Assembly: GCA_963969495.1 (NCBI GenBank)
Contig: OZ018321.1
Location: 133,757,015 to 133,821,014 of the forward strand
Direction: 5' to 3'
Origin: Ceratothoa steindachneri
Taxonomy: Eukaryota > Arthropoda > Malacostraca > Isopoda > Cymothoidae
Length of the DNA stretch: 64,000 nt
Below the pieces are notes generated by a model. It ran no database searches. It was not told the origin of the DNA and saw only the letters and a program-made list of their open reading frames with translations. Positions 36,183-47,049 of the stretch are shown one piece after another (within the stretch, counting starts at the first letter, position 1; each line of letters starts with the position of its first letter). Position numbers and translations under genes: made by a program.

Positions 36183-37228
36183 CAGGGTGTTTAAAATATC
36201 CAAGGACCGATTTGTAGAAGGACGAACAAAGCATGGATTAAACTCTTCTTCCGAGGTGCTTTTCAGCATGATCGATCCTTGAGTCTCCGGATTTTCTTTT
36301 ACGTGAGTGATGATGATAAACAATCAATCCAAAGGCTTAGTGTAGCCCCTCCCCCCGCAAGAGCGATCCCAGCGAGAACGGGCATAAAACTTCAGCATAT
36401 GTGAAAGATTGACTGCCTATTTGGGCGGATGCGTTCGGCCGTGGGGTATGTAGCTCTCAGGCCGCCTTCATACGAGCGTTTCTTGTCGCGAGTTGGGGGG
36501 ATCCATTTGTCTCATTTGAGATGTAAATATCACATAAACTACATAGTCAAGGCAAATGAAACTAAACAGGCTTAATGTTAAGCAACATAAGATCTATTCC
36601 TCCAAATTTAAATGAGAAAATCAAAGATATGTGGATTCCATGAGCAATTTCACAAATGGTCAATATGCGCACTGTCTGAGACACGGCACACGTCAAGTCG
36701 GTAGTCCAGCTTTCGCTTGTCATCTGTCGTTATGGCCTGAACTAGCTGCAGCTTGTAGGGTTTCATTAGCAATCATTTCCTTAGGACGCGCCAAACTGTG
36801 GTTGGAGGAATCCGGGTTTCCAGACTTGTTCTTCTTATGGACTTCTTGGGGCTTGGCAAAAGTTTTTGGCAAACCCGTTCGACCGTCTCTTCCGATGTTA
36901 TTGGTCGTGCAGATCCTTTTGTCCTGAACAGACAGCTTTCCTCTTTGAATTTTTTGTGCCCTGTCCAATGTCCAAATCTGCATTGCCTTTGGTGACTGTT
37001 TAGAGACCTCTCTCACAAATGCACGCTGCACGGACTTGTTCGAACAGAATCCAACAAACAAATCGCCTTTTCACTACCAGTGAATGGCATTTCCATACCT
37101 GTAAAGATAAAACCATTAAAAATATAACTTTGGGCCTGTTTCTACACATGCTGTTAAAATCTGGTCATTTGAACGGGAACTGGCAGAGTTATTAGATTGC
37201 AAAATGATATCAATTTTTTTTAACACCC

Positions 37229-37230
<2 letters not shown>
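36183..37230 (-). mobile_element. Short ITm element with transposase N-terminus
   Basis: TA duplications (36181-36182 and 37231-37232) bound a 1048-bp element. Its ends are cagggtgtttaaaat (left) and, on the other strand, ccgggtgttaaaaaaaa. The minus strand at about 36720-37080 encodes the N-terminal helix-turn-helix part of the DUF4817-like lineage in broken form (VQRAFVREVSKQSPKAMQIW near 36990-37030). The DDE catalytic domain is absent, so the element is a non-autonomous deletion derivative. The right end runs directly into an (AT)n tract. Confidence 0.68.

Positions 37231-37315
<85 letters not shown>
37231..37315. repeat. (AT)n microsatellite
   Basis: An uninterrupted tract of about 85 bp between the ITm element's right end and the hairpin. 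Confidence 0.98.
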
Positions 37316-37317
<2 letters not shown>

Positions 37318-37320
37318 ATA

Positions 37321-37480
37321 AAACCACTTTTTTTAGCACAAAGTTTATTGAACCGGAACTAGTTTCGGTATGAGGTTTTCCATACCATCTTCAGCCTTTA
37401 ACGACTGAAGATGGTATAGAAAACTTCATACCGAAACTAATTCCGGTTCAATAAACTTTGTGCTAAAAAAAAGTGGTTTC
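37321..37480. repeat. Near-perfect inverted repeat (Penelope-like terminal hairpin)
   Basis: Arms of about 74 bp (37321-37394 and 37405-37479) differ at three positions plus one indel. They enclose a 10-base loop. Each arm has ggaactagtttcggt or its complement and atcttcag or ctgaagat. CTGAAGA followed by a potential GGTAT/ATACC stem and then GAAAC resembles the conserved core of a hammerhead ribozyme, which is known from Penelope-like retroelement ends. One base next to the stem is unpaired, so the match is imperfect. Confidence 0.75.
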
Positions 37481-37526
37481 ATTGTACAATAATTTACTCG
37501 ATATTGGGGAAAACAGTGTATTTACA

Positions 37527-37557
<31 letters not shown>

Positions 37558-37565
37558 TGTGTGTG
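37527..37565. repeat. (GT)n microsatellite
   Basis: A GT tract with one G interruption, just downstream of the hairpin. Confidence 0.95.
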
Positions 37566-38280
37566 ATTATTGTGTTGCCTTTTTTTCTATATTTTGCGCC
37601 ATATATTTGTTTATCTTCAGTTTCTCTTTGGGGATTTTGAAACAATCATTTATCAATCATCTTAATGAGGAAAATAAAGGCTTCATCGAAATTTAGAAAA
37701 GATTGTTTTTTTGCTGCCAAATTCTTTAGCGGTTGGGCATTGATCGTATAAGGACCCACTTCCTGCGAAAGATGCTTTCGTTTGCTTTCGCTTTAAGTTT
37801 TAAGAAATGGGTCATTATTTTTGTCTTTGACGTGATTTTTTCCTAGTAGGGGATAAATAGCAAAAAATTTGGTCTTTGAAGTATCGAATTTCCGAGGAAG
37901 ATTCGTTAAAAAAATTACCTCTCCAACAGGAAACTACTAAATTGTTTTTAATCATTAAAATAAAAGAAGGAAAACCTGGTATGCTTACTTCCTCGAACAA
38001 AGGGTTTTGAGGGAGTTTTTCTGCTTAATCTGCTTGATTGAATCCAAAGGCACAAACTTTTGAAAACAGAGTTTGGCAGGGGATGTGTGATCATCCGTTT
38101 GCCTTCGAGATATCGCAAGAAGTTATCGATGGATTTCGATGAAAATCTTTGGAGGTTAGGTTGGTGGGAGCCTTTCTCCAATGTAGGGTTGATTATATCT
38201 TGCATCACTTATTCACTTTCATTAACATTGCGAGTTTTAATAGCGTTGGAGGAGGTATGCACCTGTAGTGCCCCATTTAA

Positions 38281-38424
38281 AAGGTGGATTAGGATCAACA
38301 ATGAAGGCTCACAAATGAATGTAAGGGGAATCCTATGAAGTCTTGATATTGGCACGCACATAATTATGCACATGTAATTAATCCTCTAAAAGTGTAGAAC
38401 ATTTTGTCATGTAAATAATATATA
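38281..38424. repeat. Tandem duplication, copy 1 (mariner-occupied)
   Basis: Shares ggattaggatcaacaatgaa, aatcctat-aagtcttga and taattatg with 39408-39600. Its continuation after the mariner (39369-39400) also matches copy 2. Confidence 0.8.
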
Positions 38425-39366
38425 CGAGAGGCAGTCAATAAGTTTTGCGAATCGGTAGGGCAAAACAGAAGAAGGGGGATGGCTGTTTGTGGGGGTGTTA
38501 GGACAAGTTATGACAAGTCAGGACCTGCAGCCGCACGCTCCTGCCTCGTCTATTTAAGAAGCAGTAGCTGATCGCAGATTGTCAGTCACAAATTTTTCAA
38601 CAATGGATAAGGTTGAGTACCGCGCAGTGATCAAATTTTTGACCAAGGAAGGCAAGAATGCAAAAGAGATCCATGAACGCATGGCTGCAGTGTACATCGA
38701 CACTGCCCCTTCCTATGCAACCATTGTTTGCTGGAATAGGGAGTTCTGCCATGGTCGTGAGTCCCTTGACGATGACCCCCGTCCAGGACGCCCGTCAGAC
38801 GTGACCAACGAGGACAATGTGGCCCGTATGAAGAGGATGATCCTCAAAAATCGCCGGGTGAAGGTGGAAGAAATCGATCAAGAACTTGAAATATCACATG
38901 GAAGTGTTATCAACATCATCCACGACAATTTGGCCATGACCAAGGTCTCTGCCCGTTGGGTCCCTAGAAACCTCACGAGACCTCACGCCCCATGATCGAC
39001 TTCAACGTCGTCAAAGTCCACAAGGCCAGCGTTGCACAAGCTGCCCTGCGCTAGTACGGATTCGAGGAGCTCAACCATCCCCCCTACAGTGCAGATCTGG
39101 CCCCTAGCGACTACTTTTTATTCCGCCAGCTCAAGGCTGTACTGCGTGGACGCCGGTTTGGGGACGATGAAGATGTTTAGCTCGCCGTCCAGGAGTGGAT
39201 TGAACAGCAGTCGGGAGATTTCTGGTTGTCGGGAATTAGAAGCCTCAGGGACAAGTGGCGCAAATGCATTGAAGTTGAAGGAAGTTATATTGAAAAATAA
39301 TAAAACACTTTTCCTCATAACTCGTTTCCTTATATCCGAATTGCAAAACCTATTGACCACCCCTCG
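38425..39366 (+). mobile_element. mariner copy 1 (internally deleted)
   Basis: A 942-bp mariner with TA duplications (38423-38424 and 39367-39368). The terminal repeats start cgagaggcagtcaataag and, on the other strand, cgaggggtggtcaatagg. The transposase starts at about 38603 (MDKVEYRAVIKFLTKEG). It keeps the N-terminal HTH pair (RPGRPSDV, SHGSVINIIHDNLAM) to about 38995, with a stop after PHAP. Sequence resumes at HKASVAQAAL. The third catalytic block YSADLAPSDYFLF (about 39088-39125) is present. The first two aspartates are lost in a deletion equivalent to about 42298-42660 of copy 2. A stop also occurs at about 39050. It is non-autonomous. Confidence 0.9.
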
Positions 39367-39407
39367 TAAATACGGTATTCTTGTAAAGGCAGATAGGTAA
39401 AAGTGAA

Positions 39408-39600
39408 TTTAAAGTGGATTAGGATCAACAATGAATCCTCACCAATGAGTTTCATGTGAATCCTATTAAGTCTTGAAATGGGCACGCAAATAATTATGAA
39501 AATGCAATTAATCTACTAAAATTGTATAACATTTTGCCATGCAAATAATTCTATATACTGTAAGGAATATAGGTAAAAATGAATTCGAGACGCTTTCACA
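39408..39600. repeat. Tandem duplication, copy 2 (empty site)
   Basis: Matches 38281-38424 and then the sequence right of mariner copy 1. It passes without interruption through the point where the mariner lies in copy 1. It serves as a built-in unoccupied target site. Confidence 0.8.
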
Positions 39601-39726
39601 CGCATACACGCAGTCACACGCAGAAAAGGCGCTTCTCGCTCTATCTTTCCTGACCATTTCAGGCCGTGCCATTTCAGACGCCGAAACAGCTGTGCAGACA
39701 TACTCATCAAAACACAACAAACTGAG

Positions 39727-40512
39727 TGTAAAGGCAAGACGAAGAGCTAAGATCTCTCGGCTCAAAACAGAAATAGAGAGATCGAACAGGAACATGCTCA
39801 GATATCTGCCAGGATAAAACAATACAAGGAATGCTTAAATGTATTAAATAACTAAAGAGCATGAATATTTCACGAATAAAGATTACAGGATCAGACCACT
39901 AACGACAACACGTAGTTATAAAATAAGCATACTACTAGTACTACTACTACTAGCACTATTACTACTACTTATAAGTAACTGTGGATCTCGATAACGAGAA
40001 CCGAAGAATGTGGCGCAAGATCAAAAGGAATACTCCAAATACCTGTCATGGAAGTAGTGAAGCAATAAACACATGGTGGTTGTTCTGGAAACAGGAGTTA
40101 CAAGGAAAAGAAGTACCTCAAAGGCCTTGCGGCCCATGTCGAGGAGGCACTTTTTGCGGTATGAAGAGAGAGAGAGAGAGTTGTATGCGGAGAGAGTTGC
40201 AACGAGCCCAGATCTATCCGACTTCTCGGTGAGAGCGATAGAGACGGGTAAATCGGGAGCTTGCCACAGGTGCAACGGCAGAGGTAATGGTGACAAGTAC
40301 TGATGGGGTCTGGTAAGGCAGTGCAGGTAACATCATGTCCTCTCTGTACCAACTCCTAATCGGCTCTGAGTTTCTTCGCGTCAGGGGGTCCTATATATTA
40401 CCTTTGTCGGGAGTGTGTGCGTGACTAAATGCATGCCGGCTTTTAACCTGCCGCCCCGTGCCTTCCAGCCGCTACGACGTTATTTTCTAGTGGTTCGTAA
40501 GCAACGTAGTAG
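39727..40512 (-). repeat. 3' LTR of the Gmr1-like element
   Basis: Aligns with 48534-49386, after removing the LINE fragment inserted there, through aggcaagacga, gctcagatatctgccagg, aaatgtattaaata, gagaaccgaagaatg, gggtctggtaaggcagtgc, ttgtcgggagtg and cgtaag. The plus-strand start tgtaaagg mirrors tgtaagg of the other LTR. The facing internal side has a weak purine-rich stretch on the minus strand (aggggtagtgcaaggg, about 40513-40528), a candidate polypurine tract. Confidence 0.82.
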
Positions 40513-40559
40513 TATACCCTTGCACTACCCCTAGAACAAAAATATACTAGGAGTAGATT

Positions 40560-41150
40560 GACACATATTAATAAACAATAATTAATAAGCGGACCTGCTC
40601 AAGAAGTTGGCACCTAAGTTGTCTTTCCCAGCAATGTGTGAGAGCTATAAATTTGTAGGCCTGAAGGGCTAAAGCCCAACGAAGTAATCTGTCATTTTTA
40701 CCTTTAAAATTGGCTAAATACAAAAGAGGCTTGTAGTCAACTTCCAGAACATATTCCTTATCACGAAGATAGAAATCAAACCCAGTGATGGAGAAAACAA
40801 CTGTAAGACATTCCCTCTCGATGGTGAAGTAGCCCTCTCTCTCGGTCAAGAAGTTTCCTAATGGTATAGGTAAGAGGATGTAGATATTCCTCACGATACT
40901 GTAAGCGAATAGCTCCTAGACTATGAAGAAAAGCCTGAGTCCTAATATGAAGGTCACATTGGGATCAGGCAACTGTAAGACAGGCTGTGACGATATGACA
41001 GCTTTCAGATGACAGAAGCGCTCCAAGAAATCTTTGTTTCAAGAGGGAGGTTCCACGCTAGTCTTCCTTAGCAGGTCGGACAAGGGGCCCGACTAGTCAG
41101 AAGCCCGCGGGATAAGCAGTTTAAAATAGGAGACGATTCCGCGGAATGTT
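40560..41150 (-). pseudogene. RNase H and RT thumb of the Gmr1-like element
   Basis: On the minus strand the RT connection (KTKLLRTFRGIVSYFKLLIP, about 41100-41160) is followed by the LSDLL region. The RNase H core is at 40568-40894: REGYFTIERECLTVVFSI, FDFYLRDKEYVLEVDYKPL and LLRWALALQAYKF. This is the Ty3/Gypsy RNase H pattern. The Asp of the usual TDHKPL box reads VDYKPL. Stops and frame changes occur between the blocks. This domain lies after integrase, not before. Confidence 0.82.
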
Positions 41151-41199
41151 CTAAGCAGTTTCGTCTTCCTGGAGGGTGCGATCTTTTCACAGATCTCTC

Positions 41200-41621
41200 A
41201 GAACGGAGAGTAGATCTCTGATTGAATGACCATACAGTAGTTCAAAGGCAGAAAATCTAGTCCAGTCGCTCGGAAGTCATCTGAGTGCAAACAAGGTTGG
41301 AATGACATATCTATGCCACTCAGTAGGCTTCTCGGTACATAATTTATGGATGATAGCCTTCAAAGTTCCGTGTAGTCTCTCGATCCTACCATTCCAACTA
41401 GGATGGAAATGATTGGTAAAGATGGGTTTCACACCTAGCAGCTCATGAAGTTCATTTATCAAGCTGGACGTAAATTGGGTCCCACGGTGTGACAGTATTT
41501 TTTGCGGAATCTCAACTCTGGAGAAAACTGTCAGCAATGCTTTGGTGACGGATACTGAGTCTATATCCTTTAGGGGTACAGCTTCTGGAAAACCCGGAGC
41601 AAAATCAATGAGGGTGAGGAT
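41200..41621 (-). pseudogene. Integrase core 3' half and C-terminus (Gmr1-like element)
   Basis: Continues the integrase interrupted at 46052. It reads LTLIDFAPGFPEAVPL (about 41570-41620), then HRGTQFTSSLINELHELLG and WNGRIERLHGTLKAIIHKL (41277-41480), then FSAFELLYGHSIRDLLSVL (about 41180-41240). The catalytic Asp of the usual DRGTQF box reads HRGTQF, so a key acidic residue is lost. The glutamate of the GRIER block is kept. After SVLRDL comes a stop, then the RT thumb in another frame. Confidence 0.85.
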
Positions 41622-41704
41622 TAGTGGCGGACCCAGAAAAGGCTAATGGGAAGGGGGGGGGGGGGGCAGGATTTTTGTGAGTGGAAATTTGTTAAAGCTA
41701 CTTA

Positions 41705-42868
41705 CGAGGAGTGGTTAATAAGTTTTGCGAATCGGTAGGGCAAAACAGAGGAAGGGGGATGGCTGTTTGTGGGGGTGTTAGGACAAGTTATGACAAATTA
41801 GGACCTGCAGCCGCACGCTCCCGCCTCGTCTATTTAAGAAGCAGTAGCTGATCGCAGATCGTCAGTCACAAATTTTTCAACAATGGAGAAGGTTGAGCAC
41901 CGCGCAGTGATAAATTTTTTTACCAAGGAAGGCAAGAATGCAAAAGAGATCCATGAACGCATGGTTGCAGTGTACACCGACAGCCCCTTTTCATATGCAA
42001 CCATTGCTCGCTGGAATAGGGAGTTCCAACATGGTCGCGAGTCCCTTGAAGATGACCCCCGTCCAGGACGCCCGTCAGACGTGACCAACGAGGACAATGT
42101 GGCCCGTATGAAGAGGATGATCCTCGAAAATCGACAGGTGAAGATCGAAGAAATTGATCGAGAACTTGGAATATCACGTGGAAGTGTAAGCAACATCATC
42201 CACGACAATTTGGCCATGACCAAGGTCTCTGCCCGTTGGGTCCCTATAAACCTCACGAAACCTCACGCCCCATGATCGACTTCAACGTCGTCAAAGTTCG
42301 GAGGAGCTACTGCTCTTGTACAACCAAGACCTGGTGGGGTTCGAGTCACGCATAATGACAGGTGATGAAACGTGGGTCCATCACTGGGATCCTGAGACCA
42401 AGCTCGAAAGCATGGCCTGGAAGCACAGGGGCTCTCCGACCCCCAGCAATTTCCGAACCCAACCCTCAGGTGGAAAGATCATAGCCACCATCTTCTCGGA
42501 TTCTGAGTGAGTGTTGATGGTGGACTATGCACCTCGTAGAAAGACCATCACAGACCAATATTACGCCGAGGAACTGGCTGGGTTGAAGAAGTGCATCCAT
42601 CAGGAGCGGCGCGGCAAGTTGACATGCGGTGTCTTGCTCCTCCAAGACAATTCCCCTGTCCACAAGGCCCGAGTTGCCCAAGCTGCCCTGCGCGAGTGCG
42701 GATTCTAGCAGTCGGGAGATTTCTGGTTGTCGGGAATTAGAAGCCTCAGGGACAAGTGGCGCAAGTGCATTGAGGTCGAGGGTAGTTATATTGAAAAATA
42801 ATAAAACACTTTTCCTCATTATCTCGTTTCTTTATATCTAAATTGCAAAACTTATTGACCGCTCCTCG
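41705..42868 (+). mobile_element. mariner copy 2 (internally deleted), inside the hAT
   Basis: A 1164-bp mariner with TA duplications (41703-41704 and 42869-42870). The termini are cgaggagtggttaataag and, on the other strand, cgaggagcggtcaataag. The transposase starts at about 41883 (MEKVEHRAVINFFTKEG), with both HTH blocks kept. The same stop as in copy 1 occurs after PHAP (about 42275). The first two catalytic aspartates are present: IMTGDETWVHHWDPET at about 42352-42400 and LLLQDNSPVHKA at about 42640-42675. The block with the third aspartate (YSPDLAPSDY type) is deleted, with the junction at gcggattc and tagcagtcgg near 42707. It lies only about 80 bp from the hAT left end. Confidence 0.92.
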
Positions 42869-43119
42869 TATTATGATACATATTTTTATGAGTAATGCGT
42901 GTATGATCGTACAAATAATCTTTGCTGAATACACACTAATAAGATATAGCATAAAGGATGAATATATACATGTAGTGTATACTATAATGATGTAGGCTAC
43001 TTGCAATTCATTTCGCCCACTTAAGTAACAAGGCACATAATGGAAAAAAGTATTTTTATTTTCCAGGAGTAGGCTCTCTCAAAATCGTAGGCCCATGCCG
43101 AATGTCCCTCTTCATTTGC

Positions 43120-45608
43120 CTAAGAAAAGAGGAGATGGCGGTTTTTCTCCGCAAACTTATCAATTACTTGATCATTCGAAACTTTAATGTCATGGTGGAC
43201 GGCGAGTAGTGCGAGGCCGTTGGGGTGATCCTGGCCAATGGTGCTTCTAATGTGCGTCTTTAGCCATTTCAAGGCTGAGAATGAGACCGGCCGAATCATT
43301 AAGATGGTCAGGAGCTTTGCAATGTTCGGGAACATATGGATCTCGGCGTACTCCTTCACATTCTTGACAGTCCAGAAGCGCGGAGCGGAATTTTTCCACC
43401 GCTATGCCTCCATCTGCACGAGCACCAGTGATTCAACATCGCTCTGGCAGAGATTAGTGGCATTAAGGATGGTATCTACGTCTGCTTTTGAGCCCTTGAG
43501 AAGCTCGTTCAACCGGAGAGCAACTGGCACGGTTTCGTCCTTATATCTTCTCTTCAGCTCGGCGATTACTTGGTCAAAGAACGGAATATAGACCGAGTGT
43601 CGATAGTACTCCTCAGCAGTCCTGGCCGGGATATTCGCGCGCTGCGTCTGTCGTGCACAGACTCGGGGAACATGGACGTCATCGTGAGCTGACTCCAGTT
43701 CAATCAGGAGATCTTTGGCTTTTGAAAATACAGTGGGGAAGTACTCCACGGCATTCTTTCTGAACTTGGCGAAAACAGTCTCGATCCTACGAATTCGTGC
43801 GTACGCAGATGGTAATTAACCGTCATTCTTCTGCAGAGTCCTGCTCGGCTCGAGTGTGTGGGCCAAATCTGACTCCGCCGCAACCAACCTAATGAGAAAG
43901 TGAAGGTCCCGAATTGCGGCAAGTAAGATGCCAGCATTGACATCTAGCTTAATTTCCTCTTCCATGAATACCGCGATGTGAGGCGAAAACACGATGAATA
44001 TGAGGACTGCATCATGCCACTCAACCCATCTGGTGTGTCACAAGGGCACCAATTTCTGCCGCTTAGCTGAGTAAAGCTTCACGATTTTGGAGAATGGAGC
44101 GTCCGTATGTTGTTGGAGTAAATGAAGTTATGGACTTCGTTGAGCGTCTTAAGGGCGAGTTTCACTTCTTTCACATCGCAGGCCTTGATCAGTAGCAGGT
44201 TCAGTCGGCAATTAAAGAAGTGGATCGGTTTGGCGAGGGGATATTGCTCCATGATGATGGCGGCACAACCTCTAAACTTCCCCATCATTACATTCGCTCC
44301 GTCGAAGCCGAAGCCCCGGCAGTTTGACATGTCCAAACCAAGGCCATGTACGGTGCGAATGAGCACTTAGGCCAGGCCTTCACCGATGAGGTTCTCAGCA
44401 TGGACCGAAGTGAGAAAGTCCTCCTTGATGTACTCTCCGACGTATTAAAGGTTAATGGTGGCTTGCTTCTTCCCTGAGACGTCCGTAGTCTCGTCTATAG
44501 CACTGCGAGTACCACTGACACTCCGACTAAGACCTCTTCCAGCACCAATCGACCTCTAAAGCGAAATATCATTATGGTAACACCTGGTCATAATGTCAAA
44601 ATAGCATGGATTCTACTTTTGGAATAAGAGACCTACTTTGGATAGAAGTTGCAGTGTCACCCACCTGCGATATCGATTAGCTCGTCCTGAATGGTTTTTC
44701 CAATGAGGGTGGAGTTGGCTCGGCTAGCCAAGCTAGTAAAGAAGCGGTTGACGTCGGCATCTTCTCCCTGGGCTCGATAACGCAGAAGCGCTCTAAAGAC
44801 TCCTTCTCCCGTTTTGCTCAGAATAGAGAGGTCCAATGGACCGTCATGTCGATGTCCACGGAGAGGCCTCATATTTCGTCCGCAGAAGAGGATGCTCTTA
44901 ATGATCGGAACCAACAGGCGCCGGTGGGTCTCGATTTTCTTCTTTTTCACCTGTAGCATGGTTTCGACAGCCCTCGTCGGGTTTCGCAAAGTGTCGACAA
45001 ACCACTCGTTTTTCGTCATAGTTTTCGCTTGATATCCGTGCTTATTGTAACTGCTGAGCAGTTCGGTGGGTTTTTGTACCTACACATCGGCTTTAACACC
45101 AAGGTGCCCGGCCTATGGTCTCCAACTCCGCCCGTATTTCCGCCGATCAGCACGCATGCAACGCAGTATCCCCTCTCGTTCAACAACGAGTATTTCAGCC
45201 AGGGGTACGTGATGCACCAGCTTGTTGGAATCGTTTCTTATGACCACCTTCTTCAATGAAGGGTAACGATTCGACAGAGGGGGCAGTCTGGTTTATTAAG
45301 GTCACTTTCTCGGAGTCTGTAGCCGCCTTGTTCCCAATGAAGTTGGCAACGTCCACTGAAGCTGCGGGGAGTGTCAGTGTGCCATGCGAAAAATGAGAAG
45401 TGAGTTCTTTGCCCTCCTGGTCCTCATGGTGAGATTCGGCTTCGCTGTCGGATCTACAGGCTGTCGATGTCGAAGTGCTTGGCCCTTGCTCCAGCTCATT
45501 GACATCACGCTCGCAATCACCATTCGTCTTGAAGAACGAGGTGATTTTCGTATCGCCGGCTCGCTTCATGGTACACGCCCTGTGAATGAGAGGGAAATAA
45601 TGCATCAC
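43120..45608 (-). pseudogene. hAT transposase (DUF4371/ZMYM-like), broken
   Basis: Coding pieces in order on the minus strand are 45608-45195, 45019-44657, 44366-44079, 43943-43402 and 43359-43120, separated by stops or frame changes. In the intact family this protein would cut and rejoin DNA at hAT termini. The GFDGA motif is kept, the His/Cys site after it is not, and the C-terminal hAT interaction region is largely intact. It reads in the same direction as the Gmr1-like element it sits in. Confidence 0.8.
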
Positions 45609-46051
45609 ATGGAAAAGCCCAGCCGCTCACATCACCCCATGTCCGTAACAATATATAACAAGAAAATTACTAACTTTGCACTGCTGTGTTTCAGAGAGAG
45701 GATGACGCGGAGATGATGCTGGTGTAGTTGAGAGGAGAGAGAGAAGAGAGAGATAGGGAGGGGGGGGGGATGATGGAATTAGTTCCGGAAATGAAAGATA
45801 CCAGCGAGCACATTCCCAGCTCAGGCCAGCTCACAGAGAGCTAAAGGGCCAAGCGTGAGTCAGGATGCGCGATCCGATTGGTCAGCGAGTCAAGCGCACG
45901 CACACATGCGTCGTGTGTCCGCCGTGACTCAAGACACGAGGTGACGACTCGAAAACCGCTGCAAACTATGCATACTGTGTGGAATTTTTCCCTGGTCATG
46001 TGGGGGAGCGTCCCTGGCCCTCCCCTTCTTGGTTCCGCCCCTGGTGAGGAT

Positions 46052-46330
46052 GTACTTACGAGTATATCCGTCAGAGGAGGCTGGAGAAAGGGGTCCAACC
46101 AATTAGATGCTTATGTGAACAAATGGTTCAGTGATGATAGGCATGGGCTGTAGTGGAACTGGTTGCACTTGGCCTTTCGCTGAAAAGCGTTGATACTTGT
46201 CGCAGGAACGGCAGAAGGCTCTGATGTCGATGCCAATAGAACTGGTCTGCGACCTTCAGCTTAGTCTTCCTTATCGGGAAGATCAAACGCCAAACATTTC
46301 CGGTAGAGGAGGCCGTCAACCATGATGAAT
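46052..46330 (-). pseudogene. Integrase N-terminus and first half of core (Gmr1-like element)
   Basis: Minus-strand sequence reads a GLLYRK-type start, in another frame near 46280-46310. The Zn-finger region follows with FCRSCDKYQRFSAKGQVQP (about 46160-46215). Then come PMPIITEPFVHISI, a TAA stop, LVGPLSPASSDGY and TRKYI before the hAT insertion. The H2C2 finger is only partly preserved. It follows the protease directly, without an RT between them. Confidence 0.78.
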
Positions 46331-46699
46331 TGGTAGCTAGACCCGTTCCTCACTTAAACCATTTCTCCTGAGGCTGCTCTGGCTTTAACGGCAGAGAGCG
46401 TTTTGCAAAAAGGCTTGTAGTGGTCAAAGCCACTACAGTCTCAAGGCGACTGAAGTCATCAGGTGTCAAAGAAAGGGGCTGGAGAGCAAGCAGAGCTAAG
46501 GGGTGAATGCGCTTCATTTTACCCGTTCTGGTCTAGACTACACATACTTGATGGGGTTCTAGTTTTAGAGAAGTGCCGATACTGGAAGCAGTAGATTCTC
46601 TCAGCGGAGTAAAGTCGGCCGTTGGTAAGGGCGAACCATCCCATGCCGGACAATGAATGGCAGAGTCCAGGTGGGGGGAGACAACCTTGCCATCAGCCG

Positions 46700-47000
46700 A
46701 GGAAGGCAAGCATTCAGCGACATTAGGATCTCTATTCCCGGAATATTACCAACTAAGATACTAGCAAATTTGATTGGAGCTCTGATAACGTCCGTACAGC
46801 CTTCGTAATAAGGGCATTGAAGGTAGCAAGACACAAGAGGAAATGTATCCACTCATCGCAAGTAGTCGGCAACGAACTTTTCTGCAGTTGGAGACATCAG
46901 CATCGAGTAACACGTTTTCAGAAACAACCACACATGAACAAGGAGTGTCTGTAATGATGGTGGACACCCAAGCCCCGTTGATGGTTCCAGGGTCTTGGAA
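46700..47000 (-). pseudogene. Protease of the Gmr1-like element
   Basis: The minus strand reads GTINGAWVSTIITDTPCSCV (about 46930-46990) and later ILVGNIPGIEIL (about 46730-46770). This is the retropepsin pattern where DTG or DSG is the active site. Here the active-site triplet is DTP, so the Gly is replaced and activity is doubtful. Integrase follows, not RT. Confidence 0.68.
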
Positions 47001-47049
47001 ATGTGAGACACCTCGGTCGGATAGGCAAAATCACACCTTATATGACTGC

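Larger units (their letters stand above)
41622..46043 (-). mobile_element. hAT transposon (DUF4371/ZMYM-like) inside the integrase gene
   Basis: A perfect 8-bp target duplication gtgaggat lies at 41614-41621 and 46044-46051. The ends tagtggcggaccc (left) and, on the other strand, caggggcggaacc are hAT-type terminal repeats. Joining the flanks restores the integrase region around ILTLIDFA. The minus-strand transposase is broken. It has an N-terminal low-complexity region (45195-45608), a zinc-finger-like segment near 45100-45200, a DUF4371 part (44657-45019), CRGFGFDGANVMMGKF at about 44265-44315, and the C-terminal dimerisation region (43120-43359: SALKWLKTHIRSTIGQDHP). The CH pair expected after GKF reads HFFNC. 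A mariner is inserted at its left end. Confidence 0.9.

Noticed and set aside
40560..47000. Standard Ty3/Gypsy order with RNase H before integrase
   Set aside because: Integrase continues directly from the protease region and ends before the RT thumb and RNase H, so the standard order does not fit without several rearrangements.
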